From assembly GCA_030077755.1 (NCBI GenBank), contig JAQJZZ010000011.1, forward strand, positions 2,170,001-2,234,000: 64,000 nt of DNA. The letters are read 5' to 3'. The translations under genes were made by a program, and so were the position numbers. Source of the DNA: Filosporella fistucella (lineage: Eukaryota; Ascomycota; Leotiomycetes; Helotiales). Every line of letters begins with the position of its first letter. The first letter of the stretch is position 1. The notes below the pieces were generated by a model, which was not told where the DNA came from, did no database searches, and saw only the letters and a program-made list of their open reading frames with translations. Below, piece by piece: positions 13,022-25,186 of this stretch.

Positions 13022-13420
13022 ATGCCAGTAATCGCTACATTTCCGTTTTGGATGCACCTCATGGTCGAGCTACCAGCCTCAATAAATTTCTTCTTCAATC
13101 CTTCCCAGCAACTTGCAGCTCCAGCTCCACAAGCTCACGCTATCATACGGCAATATGCTGTCTTGCTATTTGCTTCAAACATCATATCTTTGATATTTGC
13201 TTTACGGGCGGTCGACAATACAAGCAAAAACGTTGCTGCAGCTCTGGCTATATATCACCTAGGCCCCGCTATCAGAGCCGCAGGGAGAATTGCTGGGAGT
13301 GAAGACTTTGGAGGCGGATTAGGAGGCCCAATTGTGCATCTAGTAGTACATGGGGGGTGCTTTGTTGCACTTGTGGGATTCTACTTTTGGAAGAGTGGCC
13401 TGAGAGGAGGAATGAAGTAG
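13022..13420 (+). CDS. Small conserved multi-pass membrane protein
   Basis: Single-exon frame of 132 aa from ATG 13022; upstream in-frame codons lack an ATG and look like leader sequence. It starts MPVIATFPFWMHLMVELPAS and has about four hydrophobic stretches: residues 1-15, 40-60 (AVLLFASNIISLIFALRAVD), 70-85 and 108-125 (HLVVHGGCFVALVGFYFW). A short hydrophilic loop rich in Gly (EDFGGGLGGP) precedes the last helix. The pattern recalls small four-helix fungal membrane proteins of unknown role. It is divergent from the type III PKS gene, so co-regulation is possible but unproven. Confidence 0.7.
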   Translation: MPVIATFPFWMHLMVELPASINFFFNPSQQLAAPAPQAHAIIRQYAVLLFASNIISLIFALRAVDNTSKNVAAALAIYHLGPAIRAAGRIAGSEDFGGGLGGPIVHLVVHGGCFVALVGFYFWKSGLRGGMK

Positions 13421-13643
13421 GACTTGCGATAAGAATGAATTCATGATGTATACGGCAATGAACAGGGCTGGAGGTGGGGGGAGACGAGGGGTATGAACAG
13501 ACCACATACCAACACATGCAATTGGTCTTCACTTTGAACATCCTCAGAACCTCGCATTTGACAGCGAATTGAAAGAGAGAGGAACACATTGGCGCCAATT
13601 TCTTCATGCATAAGACTTCATGGGTATCACAACCTAGACGCTA

Positions 13644-15077
13644 TCAATCAAACACGACTTTCTTTCCCTCAAATTTCGCCATTTTCTTTGCATCCTTGGC
13701 CTGTTTGGCAGCCTGCCAACTTGGATGCAATACTCCCACATCATCTTTCTTTCCCATGCCTCGTTTCTTGGGCTGGACAGCAACGGCATTTTCACCAGTT
13801 CCCCTGTCCACGGTAGGGCGGTCATATGCCCTTGAACCACCTCCACCACCTCTATTACCAAACTTGCCTGCTCTCCCTCGACTCGAGTCTTTTGCACCTC
13901 TTTTCGGATCCCAATCATCATCTTTTCCTCGGGGGTTCGCTGGTCCCTGTCCAGATTGGATATGCTTCGCTTTCTCGCCATATTTCTTCTCTGCTATAGC
14001 TCGTCGAGCTTGTTGCCCTTTCCTGTTCTTTTTTACAGGCCTGAAATCCTCTAAATCGGAAGCTTCTTCCTCTGAACCTGACCAATACCCACCCATTAAT
14101 GTCGGTAAAAACGTAGAACCAGCGGGCTTTATAGGAGCTGCTTTCGTAGTGGTTTTGACCTTCGCGACCTTCTCAGGTAATGGTTGTGGCTCTGCAGGAT
14201 CGGATTCAGAGGATGAAAGTGAGGGAGATGGTATTGGTGTCGGAGATCTAGAAGGCGTAGGAGAGAGCGATAGAGATAGACGTTTCGATACTTCAGAAGG
14301 TTTCTTTTCGCGAACATAATTGGCTTCATCGAAACTTTCTTCGTCGGATGAACCGCCCAAGAGGTTTTCGTATTTCGCAATCGTCTCTTCGTCCAGAGAC
14401 TCATGTCCTTCGGAGCCTTCCTCCTCTTCATCGTCCGATTTGATTCCGTACCATGAGCCACCACTCTCATCATCGCCCTCGACTATATCAGTGGTATGGC
14501 TTTCAGGTATTCCATCTTGCTCCTTTGATACCGTCGAAGAATGCGTCATTTCATGCTCAATCTCTCTCTGGTGTTTGTACTCCTGCGGTTTTCTCGAAGT
14601 AGGCGCTGGGAGACCCATTGCGACATACACCCCACTCACTGCTTGAGCCATAACGTCCTTTACAGGCTTCATATTCAGCATCCCACTTGTGACATTATTC
14701 AGAGCTGCAACTGTCTGCTCATCGCCTTCCGCCTTTGGAACCACATTCTTCACATCTTGTGGTAAAAGGTCGCTTTCAGCGAACGCCTTGATCTTCATCA
14801 GGGTCTTGTGTAAATGTGCCTCTGTGACCTTGTCCAGATCCAACCCCTTCAAAACCTCAATCTCTCGATTTATGCGCGCAATATCCTCTGTTTTTCCATC
14901 TTTGGTTGCGAGCTTTATACGCTTTCCAAGCTTCTGACGTTCGAATCCTTTGGCGGTTTTCAGGGCCCGATGGAGGAGCTTTTTGCTTTGCGTGATTCTT
15001 TCTTGCACACTCTGTTTTTGTGCGGAAAGTCCCCCATTTGTGCGCCCCTCATAATTGCCTCGTTTTCGTTTCAGCAT
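13644..15077 (-). CDS. bud22: Bud22-like ribosome biogenesis protein
   Basis: Nucleolar factor of the BUD22 family, needed in yeast for 18S rRNA maturation and 40S assembly. Uninterrupted frame of 477 aa from ATG 15077 (MLKRKRGNYEGRT). The N-terminal third is a basic coiled-coil segment (SKKLLHRALKTAKGFERQKL; NREIEVLKGLDLDKV). The middle is acidic and Ser-rich (residues about 190-370, with runs of Asp/Glu and SPTPSRSPTP-type repeats). The C-terminus is basic and Gly-rich (GGGGGSRAYDRP) and ends with the family tail LHPSWQAAKQAKDAKKMAKF...KVVFD. The frame stays open upstream of 15077 without a better start; family ends argue for the ATG chosen. Confidence 0.88.
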   Translation of the reverse strand: MLKRKRGNYEGRTNGGLSAQKQSVQERITQSKKLLHRALKTAKGFERQKLGKRIKLATKDGKTEDIARINREIEVLKGLDLDKVTEAHLHKTLMKIKAFAESDLLPQDVKNVVPKAEGDEQTVAALNNVTSGMLNMKPVKDVMAQAVSGVYVAMGLPAPTSRKPQEYKHQREIEHEMTHSSTVSKEQDGIPESHTTDIVEGDDESGGSWYGIKSDDEEEEGSEGHESLDEETIAKYENLLGGSSDEESFDEANYVREKKPSEVSKRLSLSLSPTPSRSPTPIPSPSLSSSESDPAEPQPLPEKVAKVKTTTKAAPIKPAGSTFLPTLMGGYWSGSEEEASDLEDFRPVKKNRKGQQARRAIAEKKYGEKAKHIQSGQGPANPRGKDDDWDPKRGAKDSSRGRAGKFGNRGGGGGSRAYDRPTVDRGTGENAVAVQPKKRGMGKKDDVGVLHPSWQAAKQAKDAKKMAKFEGKKVVFD

Positions 15078-15332
15078 TGTGGAAGGATTTCGATGTTGAT
15101 GTTGTCCCGCAGAACAGGAAATCTCAGCCTTGTGAAATTTTTGGTGGACCGGGTAAATCCCGGCAATACAAAGCTCATTGAGCCAGACCCCAAAGGTGGG
15201 ATGAAACTTGAGCTCGACGCCATTAGATGACCAAACAATGTCATTGACTGTCATCGGCGGACCAGATATAAGATAAGTGAAGTCTCTACTCAATACGTCT
15301 GTCCTTCCTTGAGATATTGCTATATACCTAAA

Positions 15333-16378
15333 ATGGCTACTACTACAATCCAAGCTTCGAATCTGTTCAACGTTGATGGCCTGGTAGCAGTCATCACTGG
15401 TGGGGGTTCAGGTACTATGCAATTGGCCTTACGATGACTCAGGTGTGGTTCCTTGCTAATGACAAACAGGTATTGGTCTCATGATGGCAAGGGCCTTGGC
15501 TCTCAATGGTGCACACAAAGTATATATCATCGGCAGACGAAAGGAAGTCCTCGAGGACGCGGCAAAATCAGTTTCGACCAACAACATCATACCTCTTGTC
15601 GGCGACGTTACCTCCAAAGAAGCTCTCTCTGCCATTGTTTCTACGATTACCTCGGAAGTTGGCTTTATAAATCTACTGGTTGCCAACTCTGGCATGCTTG
15701 GGCCTCAGAGAGCTATCCCATTGACAACAACTTCGACCATCGCCGACTTTCAGAAGGCATTTGACGGAACCACATTTGATGAATTTGCTGAGACATTCAA
15801 ACTGAATACAGTGGCAGTGTGGTATACTGTGCTTGCATTTCTGTCGCTATTGGATGACGGGAACAAGAAGGGAGCTGTTCCACAGAAAAGTCAGGTCATT
15901 GCAACCAGCTCAATTGGGGGTTTTAACAGAGCAGTCCCTGGTGGATATGCTTATGGCCAAACCAAAGCTGCTACGACGCACATGATGAAGCAACTCGCCA
16001 CCGGTCTGGCACCATTCAGTATCCGTTCTAATATTCTTGCGCCCGGATGTAAGTCGAGCTACAAATTGCTCTCCCAAGCGGACATCGTTGTCTTAGTAGT
16101 ACTAAGGTCATATCTATATTTCACCCAAACTCAAGCTTGTGTTTGTGATACTCTACGCTTTCTGTCTGACTTGTATAGTGTTTCCATCTGATCTTGCTGC
16201 ACCCATAATTGGAAACGGTGTTTTTAGTAAGGCTCAAATTCCACTTGAACGAGTTGGAACACAAGAAGATATGGCAGGTGCTATTCTCTTCCTCGCAAGT
16301 AAAGCGGGGGCCTATGTCACCGGAAATGTTTTGGTGATAGACGGTGGCAGGTTGAGCATGGTACCATCGACCTATTGA
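15333..16378 (+). CDS. Short-chain dehydrogenase/reductase
   Basis: NAD(P)-dependent oxidoreductase of the classical SDR family. Exons 15333-15411, 15470-16048 and 16179-16378 sum to a complete frame of 285 aa. The cofactor motif TGGGSGIG is rebuilt across intron 1. NSG (in LLVANSGMLG) corresponds to the NAG motif. The catalytic Ser lies in IATSSIGG and Tyr/Lys in YGQTK, followed by the LAPG turn that intron 2 interrupts, then FPSDL. Near the C-terminus VIDGG is standard for the family. Substrate is unknown. Intron 2 is 130 bp with a clean GTAAGT donor. It diverges from the Bud22 gene with only 255 bp between starts. Confidence 0.92.
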
Positions 16379-19153
16379 GAGCCGGCACTTGTATAAAATA
16401 GAATCCGCTCAACTTGAGAGGCCCTACATAGAGAGTAATCGTGAATCGATTTTGCATTCAGGCTCTGTGTTGCCAAGATTTGGAACTCGGTTTCACACTA
16501 CAAAAGGGCCGAGCAACATTTTTTTGTGCTTGAGAAGCTCACCAGAGGGTTCATATATCAGTGATGCAAAATGCCATCACAACAAACCCTGCAGATCCTG
16601 CAAGCACTCGAGTCTTCTTGTATCACCCACGTCTCCAAGACACCATTGTCCATTTTTTTGTCTGATATGAGTGATTTCTTTGTGCATAATCATTTCTCCT
16701 AGCCTATGTCTTTTGTTAGACGGCACGTATATTTACCCAAAGTCTCAGGCCGTGAATCTACTTTGAGGAGAGGAAGGTGCTCATGATGCATATAAGCAAG
16801 TACTGCCACATCTTTTGGCAAAGGCAGCATGAGCCATTATCCTAAGAAATATGTCACCTGTGTAACTTATCCAAAGCCTTGAAATTCGATATCAAAGCGC
16901 ACAACATTTACATCAGCTGAGATTGTATTTCATATCGAAAATTCTCTTCTCTCCTTGCATGCTTCATAGCATGGAAATCTCTCGGTCAAATACTTTAGCC
17001 TTTATCCGATCTTGTACCTCTGAAAAGGATAACCGGCGTTGGCAAGGGTCAGGGTCCCGAGCCTCAGATTTTCCAAAATTTTGGTGGCGGCTGAACGGGG
17101 GAGAACAAATATGCGAACGATAGAAATTTCTGTGAGCGCTTGCTTTACCCATCGGAATGTTATACCGAGAAAATGGTCAGCCTCCAAACGTCTTGTCGTC
17201 ATCGTGGCTGCGGAAATTCTCCTTTAGGGATCAAGTCCGATGGATCTACAAAGGGATCGATCTCGAGATTCTAAAGTACAACAGAACGGCATTTATATGC
17301 AAAGATGTAGTCTTTGCAGGTTCGACGGTTCGCGAAGAGCAATCCCGTACTTCTGATCCACTTCTTCTTGAACTAGTTGTCTATCGTGGTGCACTAATAT
17401 CGTGAGATATCAGCAACGACCGGGAGATACAATTTATCAGCCGTGATGTCCCGCGCTCAGATTTTAGTTGCAAGCGGCGCTTCTTCTGTCTGGCTGCAAG
17501 TCAACCATGGCGCAGTCTAGAAACGAGGTACTTTCTAAAAGCCGCCGAGGCCGGTTACTAAGTGCTTTGAAACCAATATAGACTGGGCCATGAGATTGGA
17601 GCGTCTCTTAAATGCTTGGAAAAGGAATTGTATTTTCATAACTTTGGAAGGATCAGTATCATCTATAATGGCCTCGTTATGAATGAGATGGCTATTCAAA
17701 GGATGGGTAACACGAGGACGACCGAAGTGCCCGGAAGTGATAACCGATAGCCATTCAAATCGAAACTCTGTTTTGATTCCAACACCTCTACGCTGGTCCC
17801 TGAATTCGTTCATCCCATGAAAAGGAATTCTCGGCACGAATGCGACCTAAGAATAAGAACAGCCTAGATAGGCTGCTCGCCTTGGCCACTCGCCACGATT
17901 TATGATCATGTGTGGTGAAGTATTAAGACCTTTAGGCGTTACCATCCGATCCCGAAATGGAACGCCAAGAGCTTATCTGCGCATAGTATACAGTGCATTA
18001 AATTCACATGCGACCGACCCCATATCTTCTATGTATCTGACAAGTCATGAGCTGTTGTTTATATTGGGCTTGGCAATCCGCTGAAGCGCTATGAGGGGTA
18101 GACACTAGCTGGAGATACTAGAATGGGGAGAATATCTTTGGAGCATTTGTTTTCCTAACATCAGGAATGTGACTATCACGATTCGATTCAAATATTTTTT
18201 AGGGACTGTACACACGTTTAACCTCTTCTGTTTCGGTGTACCTTTTTCTTGGATTTGAGACTACCCGGGATACAATGGGGAAACCTCGGGATACAAGGAC
18301 TAGTATTCAGCCTTTTGGGGTTAATTTAAGGTAGCATTGGAACCCCAGACTTGCAACTCTACCGGCATATGGATCTATGGTTATCCCGCGCCGCGCCCCC
18401 CGCAACCTCCCCCATTCGGGTGAGGCGAAATGCAGCAGAGGCGTTGGCGATCATCAGGTGGAATGGTACTTGTGATCGCCATGCAAAAAGCCTCGCTTCC
18501 ATTTCGGGTCTTCCTTGCTCCACCAAACACACGAGATTCATCACAATTCCTCTTTGATACCAAGAAAGAATCTGATCAGCGCAATTAAAACCCTGTTTAT
18601 TGTTAATATTTGATCCCATGAGCCTTTCACAGTTCCGTTTTATGTTGAGAGTCTGCTATATTTTTGTTGTCAAGAGCCCATACATCAAACTCAAGAACGG
18701 ACTGTGGCTGCGAGTTCGGGTATTCGATACGGTATTTGTCTAATACAGATACATATGGGCATAATACACAATTTTATCGGCGACGATGTTCATGTAAGGT
18801 ACTGAAATCCCAGATATTAGCCTGATATCCATGCATATCTGCAAACTTCGCTCCAAGCCTATGCTAACCTTCTATCTCCAATTCTACCGAAGAATAGAGT
18901 ACTCCATCTCTACTTGATTGGCTCTTCTTCATCTACAAATAAAGTTTCGTTCTTTCGCTTGCCTCTGCGGCTTGTACGTTCCGAGAAACGTTTCTCCGTG
19001 ATAATTTGTTTGCATAGGTACTGAGGTACTGCTTATTGCTTTAGAACGGCATATGACATGTTGGAGGCAAACCACAAGGGCAAGTGACTTGTTCAAGCCG
19101 TGATATTGTGGGGTACTCCATATTCCGGCTGCAAGCACTCCGCCGGGAAGTCT
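16379..19153. other. Long intergenic upstream of the cellobiohydrolase
   Basis: About 2.8 kb without a convincing gene. A GC-rich island at 18385-18440, unlike the AT-rich surroundings, includes CCCCGC at 18398-18403, which fits the CreA/CRE1 consensus on the minus strand. A 100-codon minus-strand frame at 17535-17837 has no recognisable motif. Confidence 0.45.
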
Positions 19154-19244
19154 CCCCGCATTCCCACACTTCCCCTGAAAGAAAAGCTAGGCTTAGGGAA
19201 ATGAATAGGCTTGATAGTCTGACAGTGACAGAGCTCTGTATAAG
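19154..19244 (+). promoter_or_regulatory. Proximal promoter of the GH7 gene (TATA, CreA-like, GGCTTA)
   Basis: CCCCGC at 19154-19159 matches the carbon-repressor CreA/CRE1 site (reverse of SYGGGG). GGCTTA at 19190-19195 loosely fits the GGCWWW core used by XlnR/Xyr1 activators. TATAAG at 19239-19244 sits 63-68 bp before the ATG. Function is inferred from the known control of cellulase genes; short motifs like these occur by chance. Confidence 0.35.
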
Positions 19245-19306
19245 AGCTGAGGCACGCGCTCTCAACCATCTCATCACCATCCAAGACAATATCACATTCC
19301 TTCAAG

Positions 19307-20961
19307 ATGATCTCCTCAGTTTTCGCCCTCGCCACTTTTTTGGCTACTGCCTCTGCCCAATTGGCCGGAACTCTTACAGCAGAGACCCATCCAGCTCTCC
19401 AAGTCAGCGTTTGCACCAGCAGTGGATGTAAAACCACGGCACAGTCAATCACCATTGATGCCAACTGGAGATGGCTTCATACCAAGGAGGGCTATACCAA
19501 CTGCTACACTGGTAATGCCTGGAACGCAACTGCTTGCCCAGATGGCGCTAAATGTGCCGCCAACTGTGCATTGGAAGGAGCAGACTACTCTGGAACTTAT
19601 GGAATCACTACCACTGGTAACGCGCTCAAGCTCAACTTCATTACCAAGAAGGATCAGACCAACGTCGGTTCGCGCACGTATCTGATGGCAGCTGGATCCC
19701 AGACCAAATATCAAATGTTCAAGCTTCTCAACCAAGAATTTACATTTGATGTGGACGTTTCCAATCTTCCTTGCGGATTGAATGGTGCTCTTTACTTCTC
19801 TGAAATGGCTGAGGACGGAGGAATGTCTAAGTACTCCACCAACAAGGCCGGTGCTAAGTTTGGAACCGGATACTGTGATGCTCAATGTCCCCAAGACGTC
19901 AAGTTCATTAATGGACAGGTTGGTCTCGAAATATAGTATACGGCGCCGCAATCTTGATGCTAACGAATCAACAGGCCAACTCAGTTGGATGGAAGCCAGC
20001 TTCCACCGATGACAACGCCGGCAACGGACAATACGGATCTTGCTGTAATGAGATGGATATCTGGGAGGCAAACATTGTCTCAACTGCTTACACTCCGTGA
20101 GTTTTTCAATAAAGCTCCTTTATGACTCTTCCTGATAACAAACTTAGTCATCCTTGCTCAGTCGACGGACAAACCCGATGCAGTGGAACCGACTGCGGTA
20201 TTGGCGCACGATACTCTTCTTTTTGCGATGCTGATGGCTGTGATTTCAACTCCTACCGTATGGGAAAACTTGACTTCTATGGCAAGGGCATGACCCTCGA
20301 TACCTCCAAGAAGCTCACAGTCGTTACCCAATTCATCACTTCCGACAACACCAATACTGGAACATTGGTTGAGATCAAGCGTTTCTACGTTCAGAACGGT
20401 GTTGTCTATGCCAACTCTCAATCCTCAATTGAAGGTGTCCCAGGAAACTCGATCACAGATAAATGGTGTGCTGCACAAAAGACTGCTTTCGGAGACAACA
20501 ACGTGTTCGCTACCAAGGGTGGTTTGGCTGCTATGGGTAAGGCTTTGGGCCGTGGAATGGTTCTTGTCATGTCTGTCTGGGATGATCATACCGCCAACAT
20601 GCTTTGGCTCGATGCTCCTTACCCACCTGACAAGGAGGAATCTGTCCCAGGTGTCGCCCGTGGAACGTGTTCCAGAGACTCTGGTGATCCAAAGGTCGTT
20701 GAGAAGGACGCTGCTAGCGCATCTGTCACCTATTCCAACATTAAGTGGGGTCCCATCAACTCCACCTACACTGGAAAGCCAGCATCAGGAAGCACTGGTT
20801 CCACTGGTTCCACTGGAACCACACCAACCACCGGAAATACTAACGCCGGAACTGTTGCCCAATACCAACAATGTGGTGGCAATGGATTCACTGGAGCCAC
20901 CAGCTGTGTTGCTGGAACAGCATGCAAGGTCATCAATGATTACTTCTCCCAATGTCTGTAA
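19307..20961 (+). CDS. cbh1: Secreted GH7 cellobiohydrolase with C-terminal CBM1
   Basis: Reducing-end cellobiohydrolase (Cel7A type) acting on crystalline cellulose outside the cell. Exons 19307-19918, 19975-20096 and 20148-20961 sum to an intact frame of 515 aa. A signal peptide (about residues 1-17, [17 protein letters not shown]) precedes the mature start [12 protein letters not shown]. The catalytic motif NEMDIWEAN carries the nucleophile and acid/base glutamates (ExDxxE) and lies in the small middle exon. Many conserved cysteines are in place. A Gly/Ser/Thr linker near residue 455 leads to a carbohydrate-binding module of family 1 ([12 protein letters not shown]...C...C...FSQCL). All key residues are present, so the enzyme should be active. 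Carbon-repressed, cellulose-induced expression is expected from the family. Confidence 0.97.
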
Positions 20962-21775
20962 GAGTTGCATACATCAGTATAGATCTCAGTAATGAATATC
21001 AGAACTGGCAAAGAATTCTGTATATACGCATAAATATAGCGAGTCTGTAGATAGAGCGGATCAAGACACTTTCTTTCAGTGTATGTAGTTTTGGCGGAAA
21101 TTTTGGGGATAACGGTGGGCAAAACATTACGCCATGAAAATATGAACATTCTTTGAATCATGAACAAATTCATTTTGATACCTTGGACCTGCAAATGAAA
21201 ATTGTGTATCTTATTCGGCACAGAGAGAAATCGCACGTGACTGATAGGAATACCAGGAGGGAGAGGGATCGCAATCTTTGCCGCACCTCAATTCCGAAAC
21301 ACAACGTCTGTTTCAATTCATGTCAGCAGTCCCAAGCCACGCCCAGTTGAATGATAGGTTTGTGAAATAATAAGAAATGGGAAATTGAGGGCGACGTGGA
21401 GGAGTGAATGTTTTGTTGAAAAGAGATGAAGTTGATTATGTGGAGGAGATGGTGGGGCAATTTGGTGGGAAGTGGAGAAGGGTCATGTGATAGCACGTTG
21501 AGTGGGCATCCATTTTATTCATACTGACACTCATAACTATTGCGATGGTAACTATGGAAAGATTGAGAGAGATAAATCTGAACGAACACATATTAAAAAA
21601 CAATCTATTACAACGCCATTTACACATGCAATACGCTTCTAATCCCGTGATCTTGCCTCATAATCTATCCAATGCTATGAAGCAACCCACTTCTTTCTTC
21701 TACGCCTTCTTCCTTCGAGATCTCCTTCTATTTAACAATTTCCAAACGGAATTCTGCCAGTTGAATTTGCAAGTA
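20962..21775. other. Convergent 3' intergenic
   Basis: Lies between two 3' ends. No gene visible; short open frames only. Confidence 0.5.
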
Positions 21776-22346
21776 CTAAGCCCCTACCAAGCCCGGCCAC
21801 TTCTCCTTCAAAAATTCGACCACGGCATCAGGACCTTTCTCGACCTGTAATCCCTGGGGAATAGCCATGGTTTTGATACCGGGAACGATTTCTTTTGCTA
21901 TCCTTTGGATTTCGTCGCTTTCTTCTTTTGTCCACATTGATGCACAGAACTTTGCTTGAGTCAGCCTTCAGTTTCCTGAGTCATGTAATACCCTGCTCAT
22001 GGTGCAAGAGCAAAATGGTAAACTAAGAAGGCGAGTATACCAATACATTGGGTTTATTTCTCTCGACCATTCCTCTGACATCTTCTATTCCTATCAAACC
22101 CACTCGTCAGCACGCCATATCATGGAAGAAGAACAATAACGCAATCTGACTCCGGAATGAGCACAAAATAACGAGAGAAAGCAAAACGAGGAGGAAAGAA
22201 ACATGAAAATACTCACTCTCAGCATTTTCCACATGAATAATAGTATATTCCTCCTTTACATCCTCCACAACTCTCCCAACTAAACGCTTCGCTCGCTCAG
22301 GTGCTGTGTTCACAGTACAGAGCTTATAGGGGCCTTTGGGTGCCAT
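21776..22346 (-). CDS. Small conserved hypothetical protein
   Basis: Three exons (22346-22217, 22090-22041, 21949-21776) join into an intact frame of 117 aa, starting MAPKGPYKLCTVNTAPERAK. The middle exon is only 50 bp. Introns have GTGAGT/GTATAC donors and a GTGCTGAC branch site before the first acceptor. The product looks like a small alternating alpha/beta domain: a strand (KLCTVN), helix (ERAKRLVGRVVEDV), strand (YTIIHVENA), helix (GMVERN), strand (PNVLFCASMW), helix (EESDEIQRIAKEIV), then FLKEKWPGL near the end. No signal peptide or membrane segment. I do not know its function. Confidence 0.78.
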
Positions 22347-23457
22347 TTTGAATAGATACAGATATCGAAGGGGACAATGAGGAACGGAACCAGGGACTGG
22401 AAAAGTACTTATAAAATGTCGTGATTTCAGCTGAAAGAGGTGGACAGGAAGGAATAGGGAGGCGAGATGTGGACGGTGCCGATCCCGGGGTGGGGATGAA
22501 CGTGGGGCAGTTCGGGACGACATTCGGCAAGGATGTGAATGAGTATTGGGAGTACGGGTTTGACGACCTCAGATGTAAGTTGAAAAATGTATTTCACTGA
22601 TATAGCAAAACCACATCTGCTTCACGGATTTTCCTGTTTCTATATTTGTTTTCTGTGATCTTTTCTTCTATAAATAGGACCATAAGTTCCCAGTTGGTTG
22701 ATGCCATCTGCCCCGCCAGCTTTCTCAAAGTATTCACAAAAAAAACCCCCCCCCAAAGAACCAGCTTCATTCCAAAAAGTGACTTAAGTCCAAAGGCATC
22801 CCATTTCAATTTCACAGAGCTTCAATACTGCTTGTGTTTCCAAGTTCTTGATTCAAAACAGCAAAAGATTCATATCAGTCAATACCAACGGGATGGCAAG
22901 CGAAAACTCCAAATGCATTACCGTTTGATTAACAACGCGTACAGATCGAGTGAACAGAGGTCTACTTCGGCAGAATTAAAGCCTGTTACACCGCGACTAA
23001 GCATTACAGGAAAATGAATTATAAGAACTTATAAGGGAGACAAAAAGAGATTTGTGGGAGCTTGAGGGCGACGATGTCGAGAAAGAGGGTTGTGACGTCA
23101 TGAGAAGCAAAGTTGAGAGGTAGAGATGGTTTAGCATTGTGTGACAAGAGATTGATGGTATCAAAAATGAGGAGGGGAACATTTTTGAAATGAGAATTTG
23201 GAAGACAGTTAGGATCGTCCCTCTATCGCGGGAAGTTCTGGAAACCGATACGAACTCATGTACCTGGAAACTCGTCGCATGCCTCTCCTCCCAAAGATGT
23301 GCTTCTCCAGCATTACTATCTAAGACATCTGATTTACCTCCACCAATTCACAGTGTCAAGATAGCAGCAGTGGGGCTACCACTACAATCGACTCAGCTTT
23401 TTCATCACTCTAATTGAGAAAAACCCCACTTTCTAACATTACACTCAGATCCCAACT
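22347..23457. other. Intergenic with A/C homopolymer
   Basis: Upstream of the 22346 gene and downstream of the damaged 23.5-25.2 kb gene. An A8C9 run ends at 22754. No gene seen. Confidence 0.45.
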
Positions 23458-25186
23458 TTATGTTTCTTCCAATACCTTGAAACTCCCCTTCCCCAAAGCT
23501 CTCTGGACCTTAAATCGCCAGGGTATGCTCGTCAATATATGTGCATTCCATCTAAATTCCATGTAGCCAGTGAAGCCCACTTCAACGTGCGTGTATTCAG
23601 AGCCTGAATTTCGGGGACCGGGTCGGAGAAACTGAATATTCAGAGTGTATTGCGCCTCAAATACAGTCTCCTTGAAATCCGTGCTAGCCATTAAACTACT
23701 TCTCTGATACCTCCGTGATCCCAAATCCGAAGGAGGCTTTGTCGTGGCAGGTTGCAATTAGGCGATGAGACGAAACCATATGAAAATCCGTCTTAACTTC
23801 ACAGTTCGAACTAGGTCGGCTAGACTCAAATTATTTCCTGAATACGTCAAATGTATACCAATTCTAGTTTCGCTATATTGTGTACTTTTTGGAGCTCTCC
23901 ATGTTGTTTAGATGATATCGTAATTTTGAAATATCGTTCATTATCTTAGGATGGAAGACATTTTGAGGCCACCGTCTCTCTACGGCCATATTAGTTGGGA
24001 TAACAAGCTTCCCTAGGAGATAATTACCACTACGCCTGAATTCCACTTGCAGTTGATATTTTTTGCCCATAACATAGGCGCACCAATGGTACTTCGACCG
24101 GGCCGTATCCAGTGCTGACCACTTAGCATCATACCCACCAAAACCCCCAATACATCATGAGCTTCTTGGCCAGTCCTTTGAATCAAAGCGCCAGATGATG
24201 ATCAGACAGCTTACATAGCCATTGGGAAATGTACTCTTTCTTTCCATTGGACCAAAGCCCAATCCAAAGGCGACCATTGTCCGCAGTCGTGCGTTCAGGT
24301 GTACCACGCCAGGACCGAGGTGGTTCCGATTTGCGATTTTCCTCCCCCGCATATAAAGGATACCACAGCCACAACTCTATAAAATTCAAACGCTGGCTTC
24401 TGTGGGACTGGTTTGAACGCGACAGAACGCCTGAATATTTCAGTCGGTGTTTGGGAGTACAGGTTTGGCGACCTTGACTTCATGGGACGAGCTTCCGTGA
24501 ACAGGCGGCGGAGGCCATAAGAGTCTGTCTGAGCAGCCAGGGAAGAATCAGATGACGCATTCGATCTAATCGTGGCCTCCGAACTAACGCTTTGACTCAT
24601 GCTGGATGATGAAGGTATGGAATCGAAGTTGATGCGACTTTGTGCAACATAAGAAAGTGGATATCGCACATCTCCACTAAAATTATCTCTGATTGGCTTG
24701 CTGAACGAATCAGCTCATGAATACTTTATCTTGCAGGTCACAGAATTAGCCTCATGATAAGGTATCTTCTTGTTATACTCACTGTAGTAACGCAATCTGG
24801 GAAATGCCCAGCATTTGCATATAGCTTCTCAACTGCTCAAGCAATACCAAGCATTCTCCCTTGAGTAAACCCAATTCGCTCTCCTCAGGATTGAAATAGA
24901 AAGCCGCAACCTTGAGATCGAGATACCCTTGAGGCGTCCATTCAAGTCCTCGAGAGTGAGGCTGAGATTGTCAAGTACCAACTGGGTCGATGTATTCCAT
25001 GCCACCCAGAACTCATGTGATGCGCGATCTCGCCGAAGACAGATATTTAGAGATTTCAGTATTGCGCTTGTCGCATCAAGCTCATTCGAGAGAGTGTCCC
25101 GGATGCCGTTAGTTTCTTTCGTCGCTGTTGCAACAGCCTTGACTATAGCGAGAATGCTGGCTGATATTCCAATAGCCTCCCGCCAT
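23458..25186 (-). pseudogene. Damaged gene with fungal helical N-terminal (PigL_N-like) domain
   Basis: The 5' part encodes a helical domain like those at the front of fungal STAND/ankyrin and related proteins (EAIGISASILAIVKAVATATKE... then SLTLEDLNGRLKG). Its natural start is ATG 25186, but that ATG is out of frame with the domain: dropping one G from the GGG at 25181-25179 would give MAEAIGIS. The frame slips back at a second GGG (24928-24926), after which YLDLKVAAFYFNPEESELGL continues in the ATG frame to a normal intron (donor about 24788, acceptor near 24702). The next exon is Ser-rich and reads HKPIRDNF, SYVAQSRINFDS, then KPVPQKPAFEFYRVVAVVSF. Weaker coding traces continue to 23458. 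Two single-base breaks suggest a pseudogene or sequence errors in C runs. The 3' structure is unclear. Confidence 0.45.

Noticed and set aside
14320..14646. Ser-rich plus-strand frame opposite Bud22
   Set aside because: Shadow of the acidic Ser/Asp/Glu region of the Bud22 gene.
10568..16378. Type III PKS plus SDR as one metabolite cluster
   Set aside because: A housekeeping Bud22 gene lies between them and no shared promoter is seen; evidence is too thin.
17535..17837. 100-codon minus-strand open frame
   Set aside because: No recognisable motif, no neighbouring exon, and the region is otherwise non-coding.
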